Positions 10,201 through 19,649 of a stretch of DNA of 64,000 nt are shown one piece after another. Origin of the DNA: Cyclobacteriaceae bacterium. GTDB lineage: Bacteria > Bacteroidota > Bacteroidia > Cytophagales > Cyclobacteriaceae. The first letter of the stretch is position 1, and each line of letters opens with the position of its first letter. A program made the translations under genes and the position numbers. Location: positions 45,462 through 109,461 of the forward strand of contig JALHRJ010000009.1 in assembly GCA_022841475.1 (NCBI GenBank), written 5' to 3'. A model generated the notes under the pieces. That model was not told the origin of the DNA and ran no database searches. It was given only the letters and a program-made list of their open reading frames with translations.

Positions 10201-12212
10201 GTGCCTCCGGTTGCTACGGTATACCAACGATATTGTCCCGCCACACCACCTGAAGCATTGAGTGTCACAGTTCCGCTTCCGCAACTACTGGCACCAGTTG
10301 TTGATGGTGCCGTTGGTATTGGATTGATGGTAGCGGTAACAATCGTACGATTACTTTCGCACGTTCCATTGTTGATGGCCACATAATAGTTTGTGGTACC
10401 GGTAAGCGTAGGTGTTGTATAGGCAGCATTGGTTTGCCCAGCGATCGAAGTGCCTCCTGTTGCTACCGTGTACCAACGATACTGTCCGGCAACACCTCCT
10501 GCAGCATTGAGGGTCACCGCGCCACTTCCACAATTACTGGCACTTGTTGTTGTTGGTGCAGTTGGCGGAGTATTAATGGTAGCAGTAACGATTGTGCGAT
10601 TACTTTCACACGTTCCATTGTTGATGGCCACGTAATAGTTTGTGGTACCGGTAAGGGTAGGTGTTGTATAGGCAGCATTGGTTTGCCCTGCGATCGAAGT
10701 GCCCCCTGTTGCTACCGTGTACCAACGATACTGTCCGGCAACACCTCCTGCAGCATTGAGGGTCACCGCGCCACTTCCACAATTACTGGCACCGGTTGTT
10801 GATGGTGCAGTTGGCGGAGTATTAATGGTAGCGGTAACGATTGTGCGATTACTTTCGCAGGTTCCATTGTTGATGGCTACATAATAATTTGTTGTTCCGG
10901 TGAGTGTTGGTGTTGTGTAGGCAGCATTGGTTTGCCCTGCGATAGCAGTGCCTCCTGTAGCTACTGTGTACCAGCGATATTGTCCGGCAACACCTCCGGC
11001 AGCATTGAGGGTCACCGCGCCACTGCCACAATTACTCGACCCTGTTGTAGTTGGCGCTGTTGGTATTGGATTGATGGTAGCGGTAACGATGGTGCGGTTA
11101 CTTTCGCAGGTTCCATTGTTGATGGCAACATAATAGTTTGTTGTTCCAGTGAGTGTTGGTGTTGTATAGGCAGCATTGGTTTGCCCTGCGATAGCAGTTC
11201 CACCTGAAGCTACCGTGTACCATCGATATTGACCGGCAGCGGCACCTGCAGCATTGAGTGTTATGGCAGAAGAACCACACGCTGCATTACCTGTTGCGGT
11301 TGGTGCTGTCGGCAAGGGATTGACAGTAATTCCTGCTGTATTAGAAAAAGCATCAACTACTGCAGTGCCTGAAATCCGGCATCGATAATTACCAGCACCA
11401 AAATTGCCGGTTGTATTTACCGAGAGTGTTGCAGTTGTTACATTACTATACCCACCTCCGTTATTAAGATCTGTCCAAACACCAGGACTGCTTTCAAATT
11501 GCCAGCGGTAGGTTATGGCTGGGTTTCCCGTTGCCGCAGTTGTTAGTGTTGTGGTAACTCCACTACATATTGCGATAGAAACGGGCTGGGTAGTAACAAC
11601 TATGGGTGGCGAGAAACTCACATTGTCTAATCGGGCATTTACGTTAGCCTCCCGGTAAAGCCCTCGAATCTCTAACGTGTCTAATGCGCTTAATACATTT
11701 TGAATTTGCAATTCTGAAGCAGTTGATCCGCTTGGGTTATTCGTAGTTTTCCAAAAACCTGTTGTATTGTTGAAAACTACAGAATAGGTTGACCAGGCAG
11801 GCGCTGCTGCCGGTTGATTAGGTGAAGCTGGAAAGTAATATAAATTCTGGCCACCCGTATTTCTAATCCTAACCTCTGCATATTGATTAGGCGCACCTGT
11901 AGTACTTTGTTGAATATCATATCGCAAGGTGCCATTGTAGTAAGTGCTGCGGTTGCCGTAGTAAGCAACGGGTGCAACAAAATAAAAGGGGAAGTAAACT
12001 GTACCTGCACCAAAGTTGAAGAAGAATGGATTGCCGGAGACATAACCACCAGGGTTACCACCACTAGCGCTATAAACAATTCCAGGATTAGCTATTGGCG
12101 CGGTCCAGCCTTGCGCATTGGCGTTAAAGGTGCTGGTTATTTGTGCATTCAGGCTGATGCCGGCCAGCATTAAAGTGACAACCAGTAAATACTTACTTGA
12201 CGTTGACCCCAT
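7254..12212 (-). CDS. Giant repeat surface protein: laminin-B-like N-terminus, about 14 Ig_7/CHU_C-associated Ig-like repeats, CHU_C type B T9SS sorting domain
   Basis: 1652 aa; signal peptide; repeated CGSGTVTLNASGGVAGQYRWYTVATGGTAIAGQTNAAYTTPTLTGTTNYYVAINNGTCESNRTIV; C-terminus YNGMSPNGDNKNEKWIIKNIE...IYFYKIEFLD. Confidence 0.93.
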   Translation of the reverse strand: MGSTSSKYLLVVTLMLAGISLNAQITSTFNANAQGWTAPIANPGIVYSASGGNPGGYVSGNPFFFNFGAGTVYFPFYFVAPVAYYGNRSTYYNGTLRYDIQQSTTGAPNQYAEVRIRNTGGQNLYYFPASPNQPAAAPAWSTYSVVFNNTTGFWKTTNNPSGSTASELQIQNVLSALDTLEIRGLYREANVNARLDNVSFSPPIVVTTQPVSIAICSGVTTTLTTAATGNPAITYRWQFESSPGVWTDLNNGGGYSNVTTATLSVNTTGNFGAGNYRCRISGTAVVDAFSNTAGITVNPLPTAPTATGNAACGSSAITLNAAGAAAGQYRWYTVASGGTAIAGQTNAAYTTPTLTGTTNYYVAINNGTCESNRTIVTATINPIPTAPTTTGSSNCGSGAVTLNAAGGVAGQYRWYTVATGGTAIAGQTNAAYTTPTLTGTTNYYVAINNGTCESNRTIVTATINTPPTAPSTTGASNCGSGAVTLNAAGGVAGQYRWYTVATGGTSIAGQTNAAYTTPTLTGTTNYYVAINNGTCESNRTIVTATINTPPTAPTTTSASNCGSGAVTLNAAGGVAGQYRWYTVATGGTSIAGQTNAAYTTPTLTGTTNYYVAINNGTCESNRTIVTATINPIPTAPSTTGASSCGSGTVTLNASGGVAGQYRWYTVATGGTAIAGQTNATYTTPTLTGTTNYYVAINNGTCESNRTIVIATINTPPTAPTTTSASNCGSGAVTLNAAGGVAGQYRWYTVATGGTSIAGQTNAAYTTPTLTGTTNYYVAINNGTCESNRTIVTATINPIPTAPSTTGASSCGSGTVTLNASGGVAGQYRWYTVATGGTAIAGQTNAAYTTPTLTGTTNYYVAINNGTCESNRTIVTATINPIPTAPTTTSASICGSGTVTLNASGGVAGQYRWYTVATGGTAIAGQTNAAYTTPTLTGTTNYYVAINNGTCESNRTIVTATINTPPTAPSTTGASICGSGTVTLNASGGTAGQYRWYTVATGGTAIAGQTNAAYTTPTLTGTTNYYVAINNGTCESNRTIVTVTINPIPTAPSTTGASSCGSGTVTLNASGGSAGQYRWYTVATGGTAIAGQTNATYTTPTLTGTTNYYVAINNGTCESNRTIVTATINPIPTAPTTTSSSICGSGTVTLNASGGVAGQYRWYTVATGGTAIAGQTNAAYTTPTLTGTTNYYVAINNGTCESNRTVVTATINAVPLAPITTGNSSCVSASLLLTATGGSNGEYRWYTSPTGGVAISGETNGTFTTPVLSVSTNYYVALNNGSCEGPRSVVLAEINSTPNAPTTTGGSRCGSGSVTLNAAGAINGQYRWYTTNTGGTALAGQVNSTYSTPILNANTQYFVSISFGACESARTAVVATINPIPTSPVASDVVVCGTTTTLLKASGAQNGQYRWYDATQNLIPAQTNNELNVGIITTTTIFYVAVFIGECESPMVAIQVVVDNNICNSAPSISPKTEITEPGGTVRIDVLALVSDPDNNIDPASIKIISPPSSGASAFIEDGFLVIDYKGLIFAGIDKLIIEVCDLLGSCIQQEIIIRVEGNVNVYNGMSPNGDNKNEKWIIKNIESLPEAQNNKVSLFNRWGNLIFEMTQYNNQDRVFIGLSDKGEAVPSGIYFYKIEFLDSTNPPLTGYITIKK
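8551..11290 (-). repeat. About 11 tandem near-identical 249-bp (83-codon) units, followed by 3 diverged units toward the C-terminus
   Basis: Opposite-strand ORFs recur at exact 249-bp steps (9184, 9433, ..., 9931, ..., 10429, 10678, 10927); unit sequence repeats in the translation. Boundaries approximate. Confidence 0.92.
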
Positions 12213-12335
12213 GACTAATAATTTGAAAGTTCGTAAACTTACTGACTTTCCTGTTAATTCGCTGGCTTCAATTTTGTAACCTTAATTAACTCTAAATTCA
12301 ACAAATAGCAGGTATTCCATGCCAGATGATTGAAT

Positions 12336-15300
12336 TTATCTTTTTAGTGTCAGATATCCACTTTCACCTTTCCGGCCACTACTGAATTCAATCTTATAAA
12401 AGTAAGTTCCTGAAGGAAGTTCTTTTCCACTGTCAGTTTCACCAATGAATTTCACTTGAACATTATCGTAGTTTGTTGCTTCCCACACCTTACTTCCCCA
12501 TCGATTATAAATAGTGACTGTATTCTTTTCTGTTTCAGGGTTGGAAGAAATATTTTCAATGATCCACTTATCGTTCTTTAAATCTCCATTAGGCGAGATG
12601 CCTGTATAGATAATAATATCAGCGGGGATGCAGGTGTTTACGGTTGTCACTACTGGTTGTGAAATTGCTGAGCATCCATTAAGATCAGTGATAGTCACAG
12701 AGAAAGTATCGGCTGTGGTTACAATTATTTCTTGAGTTGTTTCACCCGAGGACCAACCATAGGTAAAGCCAGCAGGCGCTCGTAGTGTAATTGATTGCCC
12801 CAAACAAATTGCGAGACCACCCACTACCGAAATTTGTGGAGTAACGGGCGGTTGATTGATCGTTACTGTAACCGGATCAGAATTTTCACTTTCGCATCCA
12901 CCTGCATCACGAACCAATACGGTATAATCATCAGCAGTTGTTACTGTAATGCTTTGGGTAGTTTCTCCGGTGGACCATTTGTAACTGGTAAATCCTGCAG
13001 GAGCGTTAAGCACCGTGCTTCCGCCATCACAGAAAGCAGGAGATCCCGTAGTTGTGATGGTTGGTTTTGTAACCGTTGTTACGGTTGCAACCACTTCCGA
13101 TCGTGGGCCTTCACATCCGGAAGCAGAAAGGATACTTACATAATAACTGGTGGTTTGGGTAAGAGCAGTAGCAGTAAACGAGGCAAACGTTTCTCCGGCA
13201 ATAGGCGTACCTCCCGTGATGGTAGTATACCATACATAACTTTCTGTTGCAGATGCTCCACTCGCAAGAAGTAGAATATTGGTAAGCTGACAACCCGATG
13301 CGCTTTGCGTGGTGGGTGCTATGGGTAATTCAGCAACCTGGATCTGTGTGAATTCCGTGTACGAGCAAAGCGAAACAGGATCCACATAGGTATACTCAAT
13401 TATGTGCTGACCAATGCCTGCCAAAGCTGCATCAAAAATTCCATTTATAACACCAGGACCCGCGAAGGTGCCACCGGTGGGTTGGGTTAATGGATTAAGA
13501 TCAAGTACTTCCGTATCGCAGAGCAATGAATCAAATAGAAAATCAAACACAGGTTTTTGACTGATGGTAAGCGTTGTGGATGCAGATAACAATTGGCAGC
13601 CACCCGAAGCGCCTGCAATGCGAACCTGGTAGTCGCCTGTTTCAGTAGCATTATGGGAGGAGGTGGTAGCACCCGCGATAGGTGTTGAATTTCTAAACCA
13701 TTGTAAATTATAATTGGGTTGTGAGGTCGTTAACTGAATGGGCGTGCCACAACTGCTTACTTGACCGCCCACAATCGTAAAGGTGGGTTGCACAGAAGTT
13801 ACAATTTGAAGATCAGCCCCATTGTCTGTACTCAGCGAAGTTGGGTTAGTAGATTGAACCCGAAGCCGATACCCTAATCCTTCGGGTAAACTTGCTGGTA
13901 AAATGGAAGTAACAAAACCGGAAACATTGGTTGTACTTTGAATTCCAAGTAAAGTTGGAGAAGCAAAACTTCCTGTGATGTCAGAGAGTTCTACAGAAAT
14001 CTGATTACCCGCTGCAAGCAAACCTGTAAATAGGTAGGGTACATCCACTTGTTGTGAAGGACAGAAAGTAATAGCATCAAATCCGCCTATGGCAATTCCG
14101 CTGGTAGGTAGTGTGGTAAAAAAGCCGGTGAGTGGAATGTAGTTATAGACCGGTTGCCCAGTTCCGTTATACTCAAAAAACGCTAAATGATAAGTTGTTC
14201 CTGGCAACAGGTTAGTAATTGTAACAGTGGTTGCGGTACCCCGGTAAATGTGTTTATGTCCTAAAGGCAGGTTATTGGTTCCGCTTGCAAAGTTGGCCGA
14301 ACTGCTTCCGTGAGAATTCAACACCGTTGGTTGAAATGTTACCGGTTGAGAAGGGAGTAGCACGACCATTCGACCGGCTCCATTTCCATTGGTCCAGCTT
14401 AAGTTTACGGAAGTGCTGCCAATAGAATTGAATAGAAGTGAACTGGTAGGTATTGTAGGTGCAGATGCTGTGCTTACCAATTGGTTGATGTACTGACTTA
14501 CCAAATAGCGTTGATTGCCATTCGAGCCATCCACCTCAAATACAGCAACACCATACTGCGTGTCAGGCTCTAATCCAGCTACTACAAAAGTTGAAGTAAG
14601 CGCACCAAATGCAACCACGTAATTTTCATTGCCCAAATCCGTGCCTACACCAAAATTACCTCCGGTATAGGTAGTGAGATTTATTGGGAGTTCATTCACC
14701 AATCCACCTTTGCGCAAAACAACCAGTCGCCTGGTACCATTGCCCTCGGTGAACGATAAAGTAAAGCGATCACCGTTCACAGAAGAAACATTTAAATTTT
14801 TTGCAGCCACGGAGGGCCCGGGAGCTGTTGTAAAAGAAGCACGACCCACATTATCAGTCAGGTATACTTTACCGCTTCCGGCACCATTAAACTCAAACGA
14901 GGCAAAGTGATAGTTAGCATCTGGTTCTAAATTTGAGATCGTGAAATTATCCCCACCACCATCATACATCGCAAAATTTCCATTGCCCAGATTCGTGCCA
15001 GAACCGAAAATGCTGATTGTATTTGGGTTAGTTAAATTTGCAGGAATCACATCGACCGGTGAGCCGGCCTTTGCGACAATCAACCGACCTGTACCATTAC
15101 CGCGAGTCCAGGTAACCTGCATTCTGTTGCCGGTAATATTGTTTGCAAAAAAGTTTGATGTATTTACAGTGGGAGCAGTCAATGTGGAATTACTGGTCTT
15201 TGCAACAATAGCAGGAAGCTGATAAAATGCACTAGCTCCGCTTCCGTTAAATTCAACAATGGCAAAGTGGTATAACGTACCAGGTTGAAGATTCGATATG

Positions 15301-18300
15301 ATAAAATCATCACCAATACCCGAACCGACTACAAAATTGCCACCCCCTAAATCCGATCCGCTACCGAAATTATTGTTGGCTGTATACCCGGTAAAATCTA
15401 CAGGCCATGCATCAACCGGGCTGCCTTGTTTAGCTATTATCATTCGTGAAATACCATCACCCTGAGTTAAAGTTAGTCGCATGGAATTTCCCTGAACATT
15501 AATAAAAGAAAGATTCGTTGCCGGTACAATTGGTTTATCTCCAACGTTCACACTTCCTATTAATGGATCAGGGGTTCTGTAAACCGGGCCTGAGCTACCA
15601 TTGTATTCCACCACGGCAAAGTGATATTCCCCCGGGGGAATGTTAATGATGTTTACGGAATTACCAGTATTATCATACACAACTTTAGAAGTGCCTAACG
15701 CTGGACTGGAAGGATAGCTTGGATTTGCTATATAGTTAGATAAATTAACCGGAAGGCTTTGTACAGCTTGTCCTTGACGGATGAGAACAATCCGGGCATT
15801 TCCGTTTCCATTAATCCAGCTTACTGTAAGCGTATTTGAAGTTATGTTTGAGAACGTAAGATTGGTTGCCTGTTGGGTTGGGGGAGATAAAGTGCTACTG
15901 CTTCCGGTAAGTGCTTCTGCACTGGTCATATATATTCGATTTGTTCCGGTGCCATTGTATTCGATAATAGCAAAGTGATAGGTTTGCTCAACACTTAAAC
16001 CAGTAACTGACGTAATTGAATTTCCTCCGATATCAGGATCATTTTCCAATACATAGTTACCGCCACCTAAATGTGCTGCTGCGTTACCGAACGCGGTACT
16101 GGCTGTATACGATGTCAGATCAGTGGGAAAAATATCTACCGGTGATCCTTGCTTTCCGATTACAATCCGGCCGAAGCCATTTCCGGTGGTATAGTTCAGC
16201 GTCATTCGGTTACCTTCAATATTTGAAAACGTAAGTGAAGTAGGTGATACCGTTGGTTTTCCAAGGGTAGTGAATGAGCCTATACCGGGATCGGCCTGTT
16301 TATACACCGGCCCCGAAGATCCATTGTATTCAAAAACAGCAAAGTGATAGGTGGTATTTGGTTGCAACGATTGAAGGGTGAACGACAGGCTGCTGCCATC
16401 GGCTACAATTTTAGAACTGCCCAATGCAGGGGCTGTTGAAAAGTTAGGATTCCCCGTGTAATTCACCAGACTTACTGGTATATCGGTAACGGGTGAACCG
16501 GCACGGGCCAAAACAATTCGGTTGTTTCCATTACCCGCTGTGTAGGTTACCGTTGCGTTGTAGCCAGTGATGTTTGTAAAACTGAAATTACCTGCCGACA
16601 CACTTGGTGGTGAGAGCGTAGTTTCCTGACCTGTTAAAACCTGGGCCGGAGTTGTTAAATAAAATGTATTGGAAGCGCTACCATTAAATTCGAAGATCGC
16701 AAAATGGTATGTGGTAGCTGGCGTAAGGCCGGTAATGGATAAGGTGCTGTTAGTTATTTTACCGACTGCAAATGTATTATTACCTAAGTTATCACCCGAG
16801 CCAAAAACTGAACTCACATTGTATTCTACTCCATCAGTGGGTGTCCAGATTACGGGATTATCCTGACGCGCCACCACCAAACGTTCCGTCCCATTACCAG
16901 CTGAAAACGAAATGGAGAAACGATTTCCCTGAATGTTAGAAGTAGTAAGTGTCGTACTGCCAATAGTGGGCGCTCCAACAGTAGTGAATGATCCGACCAA
17001 CGCATTAGCCAAATCAAATACAGGACTGCTTGGTCCATTGGCCTCTACCACCTTATAGAAATATTGCGTGTTGGGTTGCAGATTAGTAACATTAACCAGG
17101 TTACTCGAGTTAAAATAGATTACCCGGCCTGCTCCAACCGCTGAACCTGTACCAAAATTAGCACTGCCAGAATAGTTTGTGTATTGGACAGGATCGCTTG
17201 CAGCTGATCCTGCTTGCAAAATAACCAGGGAGCGGGTTCCATTACCTCGTGTCCAGGTTAAGGAAGCTGTGTTGCCGGTAGGGGTTGCAATTAAATTCGT
17301 AGAACCCACTGTGGGCGGAAACAACGTGGAGCCAGTTCCAGAAAGTACATCTGTCGTATTGAAAACAGTATTAAAATTAATCCCATTGAATTCAAAAATT
17401 CTAAAGTGATAGCTGGTACTATTCACCATGCCGGTGATCGTAACATTTGTAGCGGTGCCTCTGTATACAACAAAGTTGCCAGCCCCTATTTGATCGCCCG
17501 AACCAAACGTGGCGTTCGCTACGTAATCAGTACCGTTGGCCGGCATTCCGGTACCATTAAATGTTGGGCTCAAACTAGCTAACACCAACACATTGCTACC
17601 ATTGCCGCGCGTCCAGTTTACCCGAAGGCCATTGCCAACAATGTTGGTAACTGAAAAATTATTGGCACCCGTTGTAGGAGCGCCCCCTGTTGTGAATGAG
17701 CCAACCAGTGCGTTTGCGATGTCAAATACTGGACTGCTGGGTCCATTTGCCTCAACTACTTTATAGAAATATTGGGTGTTAGGAGCAAGGTTAGTGACGT
17801 TAACTACATTGGTTGAGTTTAAAAATACAACGCGACCCGCTCCGATTGCAGTGCCAGATCCAAAGTTTGCATTGGCTGTATAATTTGTGTACTGAGTTGG
17901 ATCATTAGGCGCAGACCCTACCTGCAAAATAATGAGTGATCGGGTTCCATCTCCGCGGGTCCATGTTAACGAAGCTGAGTTACCAGTCGGTGTGACAATC
18001 ATGTTGGTAGACCCAAGGGTAGGTGGAAACAATGTAGTGCCATCTCCCGAGAGAACATTGATGGTATTATATTGAGTGCCCGAACCCGTTCCATTAAATT
18101 CATAAATTCTGAAATAGTAAATAGTGCTATTGGTTAATCCGGTCGTGGTCACACTTGCGCCTGTGCCTTTGTAGACTACAAAGTTGTTAACTCCAATTTG
18201 ATTGCCTGATCCAAATGTAGCATTGGCTGTATAGTCTGTTCCATCAGCCGGGACGCCTGTGCCTCCGAACGTAGGACTTATACTGGCAACTACTAAAACC

Positions 18301-18482
18301 CTGCTACCATTACCGCGGGTCCAGTTTGCACGCATGCCATTGCCTACAATGTTATTCACTGAAAAATTCGATGCGCCTGTGGTGGGTGCTTGTGCCAATA
18401 GATTATGGGAGACAAGCATGAACAGAAGAACATAAAATGCTTTACATGTAAATCTATAAGATGAAAAATCCAGATAGTTCAT
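12336..18482 (-). CDS. Giant FN3-like repeat surface protein with CHU_C type B T9SS sorting domain
   Basis: 2048 aa; about 100-aa repeats (NWTRGNGS...NFGSGxxLGxGNFVV...LxPxTxYHFAxFEFNGS), Ig-like repeats, C-terminus YTGISPNGDLKNDKWIIENIS...TYFYKIEF. Confidence 0.92.
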   Translation of the reverse strand: MNYLDFSSYRFTCKAFYVLLFMLVSHNLLAQAPTTGASNFSVNNIVGNGMRANWTRGNGSRVLVVASISPTFGGTGVPADGTDYTANATFGSGNQIGVNNFVVYKGTGASVTTTGLTNSTIYYFRIYEFNGTGSGTQYNTINVLSGDGTTLFPPTLGSTNMIVTPTGNSASLTWTRGDGTRSLIILQVGSAPNDPTQYTNYTANANFGSGTAIGAGRVVFLNSTNVVNVTNLAPNTQYFYKVVEANGPSSPVFDIANALVGSFTTGGAPTTGANNFSVTNIVGNGLRVNWTRGNGSNVLVLASLSPTFNGTGMPANGTDYVANATFGSGDQIGAGNFVVYRGTATNVTITGMVNSTSYHFRIFEFNGINFNTVFNTTDVLSGTGSTLFPPTVGSTNLIATPTGNTASLTWTRGNGTRSLVILQAGSAASDPVQYTNYSGSANFGTGSAVGAGRVIYFNSSNLVNVTNLQPNTQYFYKVVEANGPSSPVFDLANALVGSFTTVGAPTIGSTTLTTSNIQGNRFSISFSAGNGTERLVVARQDNPVIWTPTDGVEYNVSSVFGSGDNLGNNTFAVGKITNSTLSITGLTPATTYHFAIFEFNGSASNTFYLTTPAQVLTGQETTLSPPSVSAGNFSFTNITGYNATVTYTAGNGNNRIVLARAGSPVTDIPVSLVNYTGNPNFSTAPALGSSKIVADGSSLSFTLQSLQPNTTYHFAVFEYNGSSGPVYKQADPGIGSFTTLGKPTVSPTSLTFSNIEGNRMTLNYTTGNGFGRIVIGKQGSPVDIFPTDLTSYTASTAFGNAAAHLGGGNYVLENDPDIGGNSITSVTGLSVEQTYHFAIIEYNGTGTNRIYMTSAEALTGSSSTLSPPTQQATNLTFSNITSNTLTVSWINGNGNARIVLIRQGQAVQSLPVNLSNYIANPSYPSSPALGTSKVVYDNTGNSVNIINIPPGEYHFAVVEYNGSSGPVYRTPDPLIGSVNVGDKPIVPATNLSFINVQGNSMRLTLTQGDGISRMIIAKQGSPVDAWPVDFTGYTANNNFGSGSDLGGGNFVVGSGIGDDFIISNLQPGTLYHFAIVEFNGSGASAFYQLPAIVAKTSNSTLTAPTVNTSNFFANNITGNRMQVTWTRGNGTGRLIVAKAGSPVDVIPANLTNPNTISIFGSGTNLGNGNFAMYDGGGDNFTISNLEPDANYHFASFEFNGAGSGKVYLTDNVGRASFTTAPGPSVAAKNLNVSSVNGDRFTLSFTEGNGTRRLVVLRKGGLVNELPINLTTYTGGNFGVGTDLGNENYVVAFGALTSTFVVAGLEPDTQYGVAVFEVDGSNGNQRYLVSQYINQLVSTASAPTIPTSSLLFNSIGSTSVNLSWTNGNGAGRMVVLLPSQPVTFQPTVLNSHGSSSANFASGTNNLPLGHKHIYRGTATTVTITNLLPGTTYHLAFFEYNGTGQPVYNYIPLTGFFTTLPTSGIAIGGFDAITFCPSQQVDVPYLFTGLLAAGNQISVELSDITGSFASPTLLGIQSTTNVSGFVTSILPASLPEGLGYRLRVQSTNPTSLSTDNGADLQIVTSVQPTFTIVGGQVSSCGTPIQLTTSQPNYNLQWFRNSTPIAGATTSSHNATETGDYQVRIAGASGGCQLLSASTTLTISQKPVFDFLFDSLLCDTEVLDLNPLTQPTGGTFAGPGVINGIFDAALAGIGQHIIEYTYVDPVSLCSYTEFTQIQVAELPIAPTTQSASGCQLTNILLLASGASATESYVWYTTITGGTPIAGETFASFTATALTQTTSYYVSILSASGCEGPRSEVVATVTTVTKPTITTTGSPAFCDGGSTVLNAPAGFTSYKWSTGETTQSITVTTADDYTVLVRDAGGCESENSDPVTVTINQPPVTPQISVVGGLAICLGQSITLRAPAGFTYGWSSGETTQEIIVTTADTFSVTITDLNGCSAISQPVVTTVNTCIPADIIIYTGISPNGDLKNDKWIIENISSNPETEKNTVTIYNRWGSKVWEATNYDNVQVKFIGETDSGKELPSGTYFYKIEFSSGRKGESGYLTLKR

Positions 18483-18608
18483 GGTTAATGCACTTTTCTG
18501 TTGAATACCGAAATTTTGAATGGAGGAGGAATAAATATACTAAAATTCTCAGGCTCAGGCCAGATCATTTGTAGATATAGTGTCATGGCGTACAAATACG
18601 GCTAAATT

Positions 18609-19511
18609 TTAAAAATTACTTATGGTGCGTTCATGAAAACTAAATGCGGACAATAGAACACCCAATGTTATTTCATGCGTTAAGAATTGTGTGCCTACTG
18701 ATTTACCTGTTGGAATTTCGAATATATAACCAAACCTGTATTGTTCTTTTAACAAAGTTTGTAGTAGAAAGCCATAGGTATTGAAGTTGCGGGTGAATAT
18801 ACCTGCTGTGTGTATCGCATTGAAATTCACATTAAAAGCAACATCGACTGTAGCGGGTGCGCCTTTTACTCCGCGCAAAAGTACCGATGGCTTCAACCGA
18901 ATGTATTCATTCAGATAATGTACATACGCAATGGCCAGATAAAAATGCTGATTATACAATTCAAATTGCTGACCACCATTTTCAAAAGTGGATGGAAGAA
19001 GCCGTGGTACAGAAAGTCCGAGAAAGAATTTTTCACTTTTTAACACGGCACCTGCACCCATATTAATCCGGGTGCCACGCTCTCCGCCAGTAAAGGCAAA
19101 ATCGCCCTGATCGAATACATTTATAGCTGAGTAGTCGGTACGATAATTTTGAAAGCCGGCTTGCATGCCAAAGCTAAAGGTGGTTTCATTCAGGTTGAGT
19201 TTGTAAGCAAACGTCATGTTGGTTTCGGTATTGGTTATGTTTCCAATCTTATCGTTCATGAAGACAATGCCAAGTCCTACTTTGTTATTCACAAGTGAAG
19301 TATGCGCAGTGGCGTTGATGGTTTGCGGATGGCCGTCAAAGCCCGTCCATTGAGTTCGATAACCTGCCATGATAGTAAGATTGTTATTCAAACCTGAATA
19401 AGCAGGATTGATAACCAATGGATTGAGCATGTACTGCGAATACAGAGGATCTTGTTGTGCGAAAACTGAAACAGAAGCAAGCAGGAAGAGGAGGGTGTAA
19501 AGTTTTTTCAT
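18609..19511 (-). CDS. PorP/SprF family type IX secretion-associated membrane protein
   Basis: 300 aa; QQDPLYSQYMLNPLVINPAYSG N-terminus and C-terminal GTQFLTHEITLGVLL typical of the family. Confidence 0.92.
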   Translation of the reverse strand: MKKLYTLLFLLASVSVFAQQDPLYSQYMLNPLVINPAYSGLNNNLTIMAGYRTQWTGFDGHPQTINATAHTSLVNNKVGLGIVFMNDKIGNITNTETNMTFAYKLNLNETTFSFGMQAGFQNYRTDYSAINVFDQGDFAFTGGERGTRINMGAGAVLKSEKFFLGLSVPRLLPSTFENGGQQFELYNQHFYLAIAYVHYLNEYIRLKPSVLLRGVKGAPATVDVAFNVNFNAIHTAGIFTRNFNTYGFLLQTLLKEQYRFGYIFEIPTGKSVGTQFLTHEITLGVLLSAFSFHERTISNF

Positions 19512-19546
19512 ACACCAAATCTGATCAAAATCAGTTCATAAAGGTA

Positions 19547-19562
19547 TCACATGATGATGTGA
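19547..19562. promoter_or_regulatory. Dyad motif TCACATGATGATGTGA, copy 1
   Basis: Inverted arms TCACAT/ATGTGA around GATG; 35 nt from the PorP/SprF start at 19511. Confidence 0.7.
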
Positions 19563-19649
19563 GGTTGGTAATGTATAAGAAACTGCTTACCGTCCTGTTA
19601 GTGTTAATTATCTTTTTCAGACTCTTTATCAAGATTATAAAATTGAATC

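Noticed and set aside
8401-11280. Series of plus- and minus-frame ORFs of 60-122 aa (MVCPAIAVPPVATVYQRYCPA..., MWQWRGDPQCCRRCCRT...)
   Set aside because: They recur every 249 bp because they are alternative-frame translations of the tandem Ig-like units in the 7254..12212 gene; no independent coding evidence.
8551-11290. Regular direct repeats considered as a CRISPR-like or satellite array
   Set aside because: Units are contiguous, 249 bp, in frame and encode an Ig-like domain; no short repeat/unique spacer structure.
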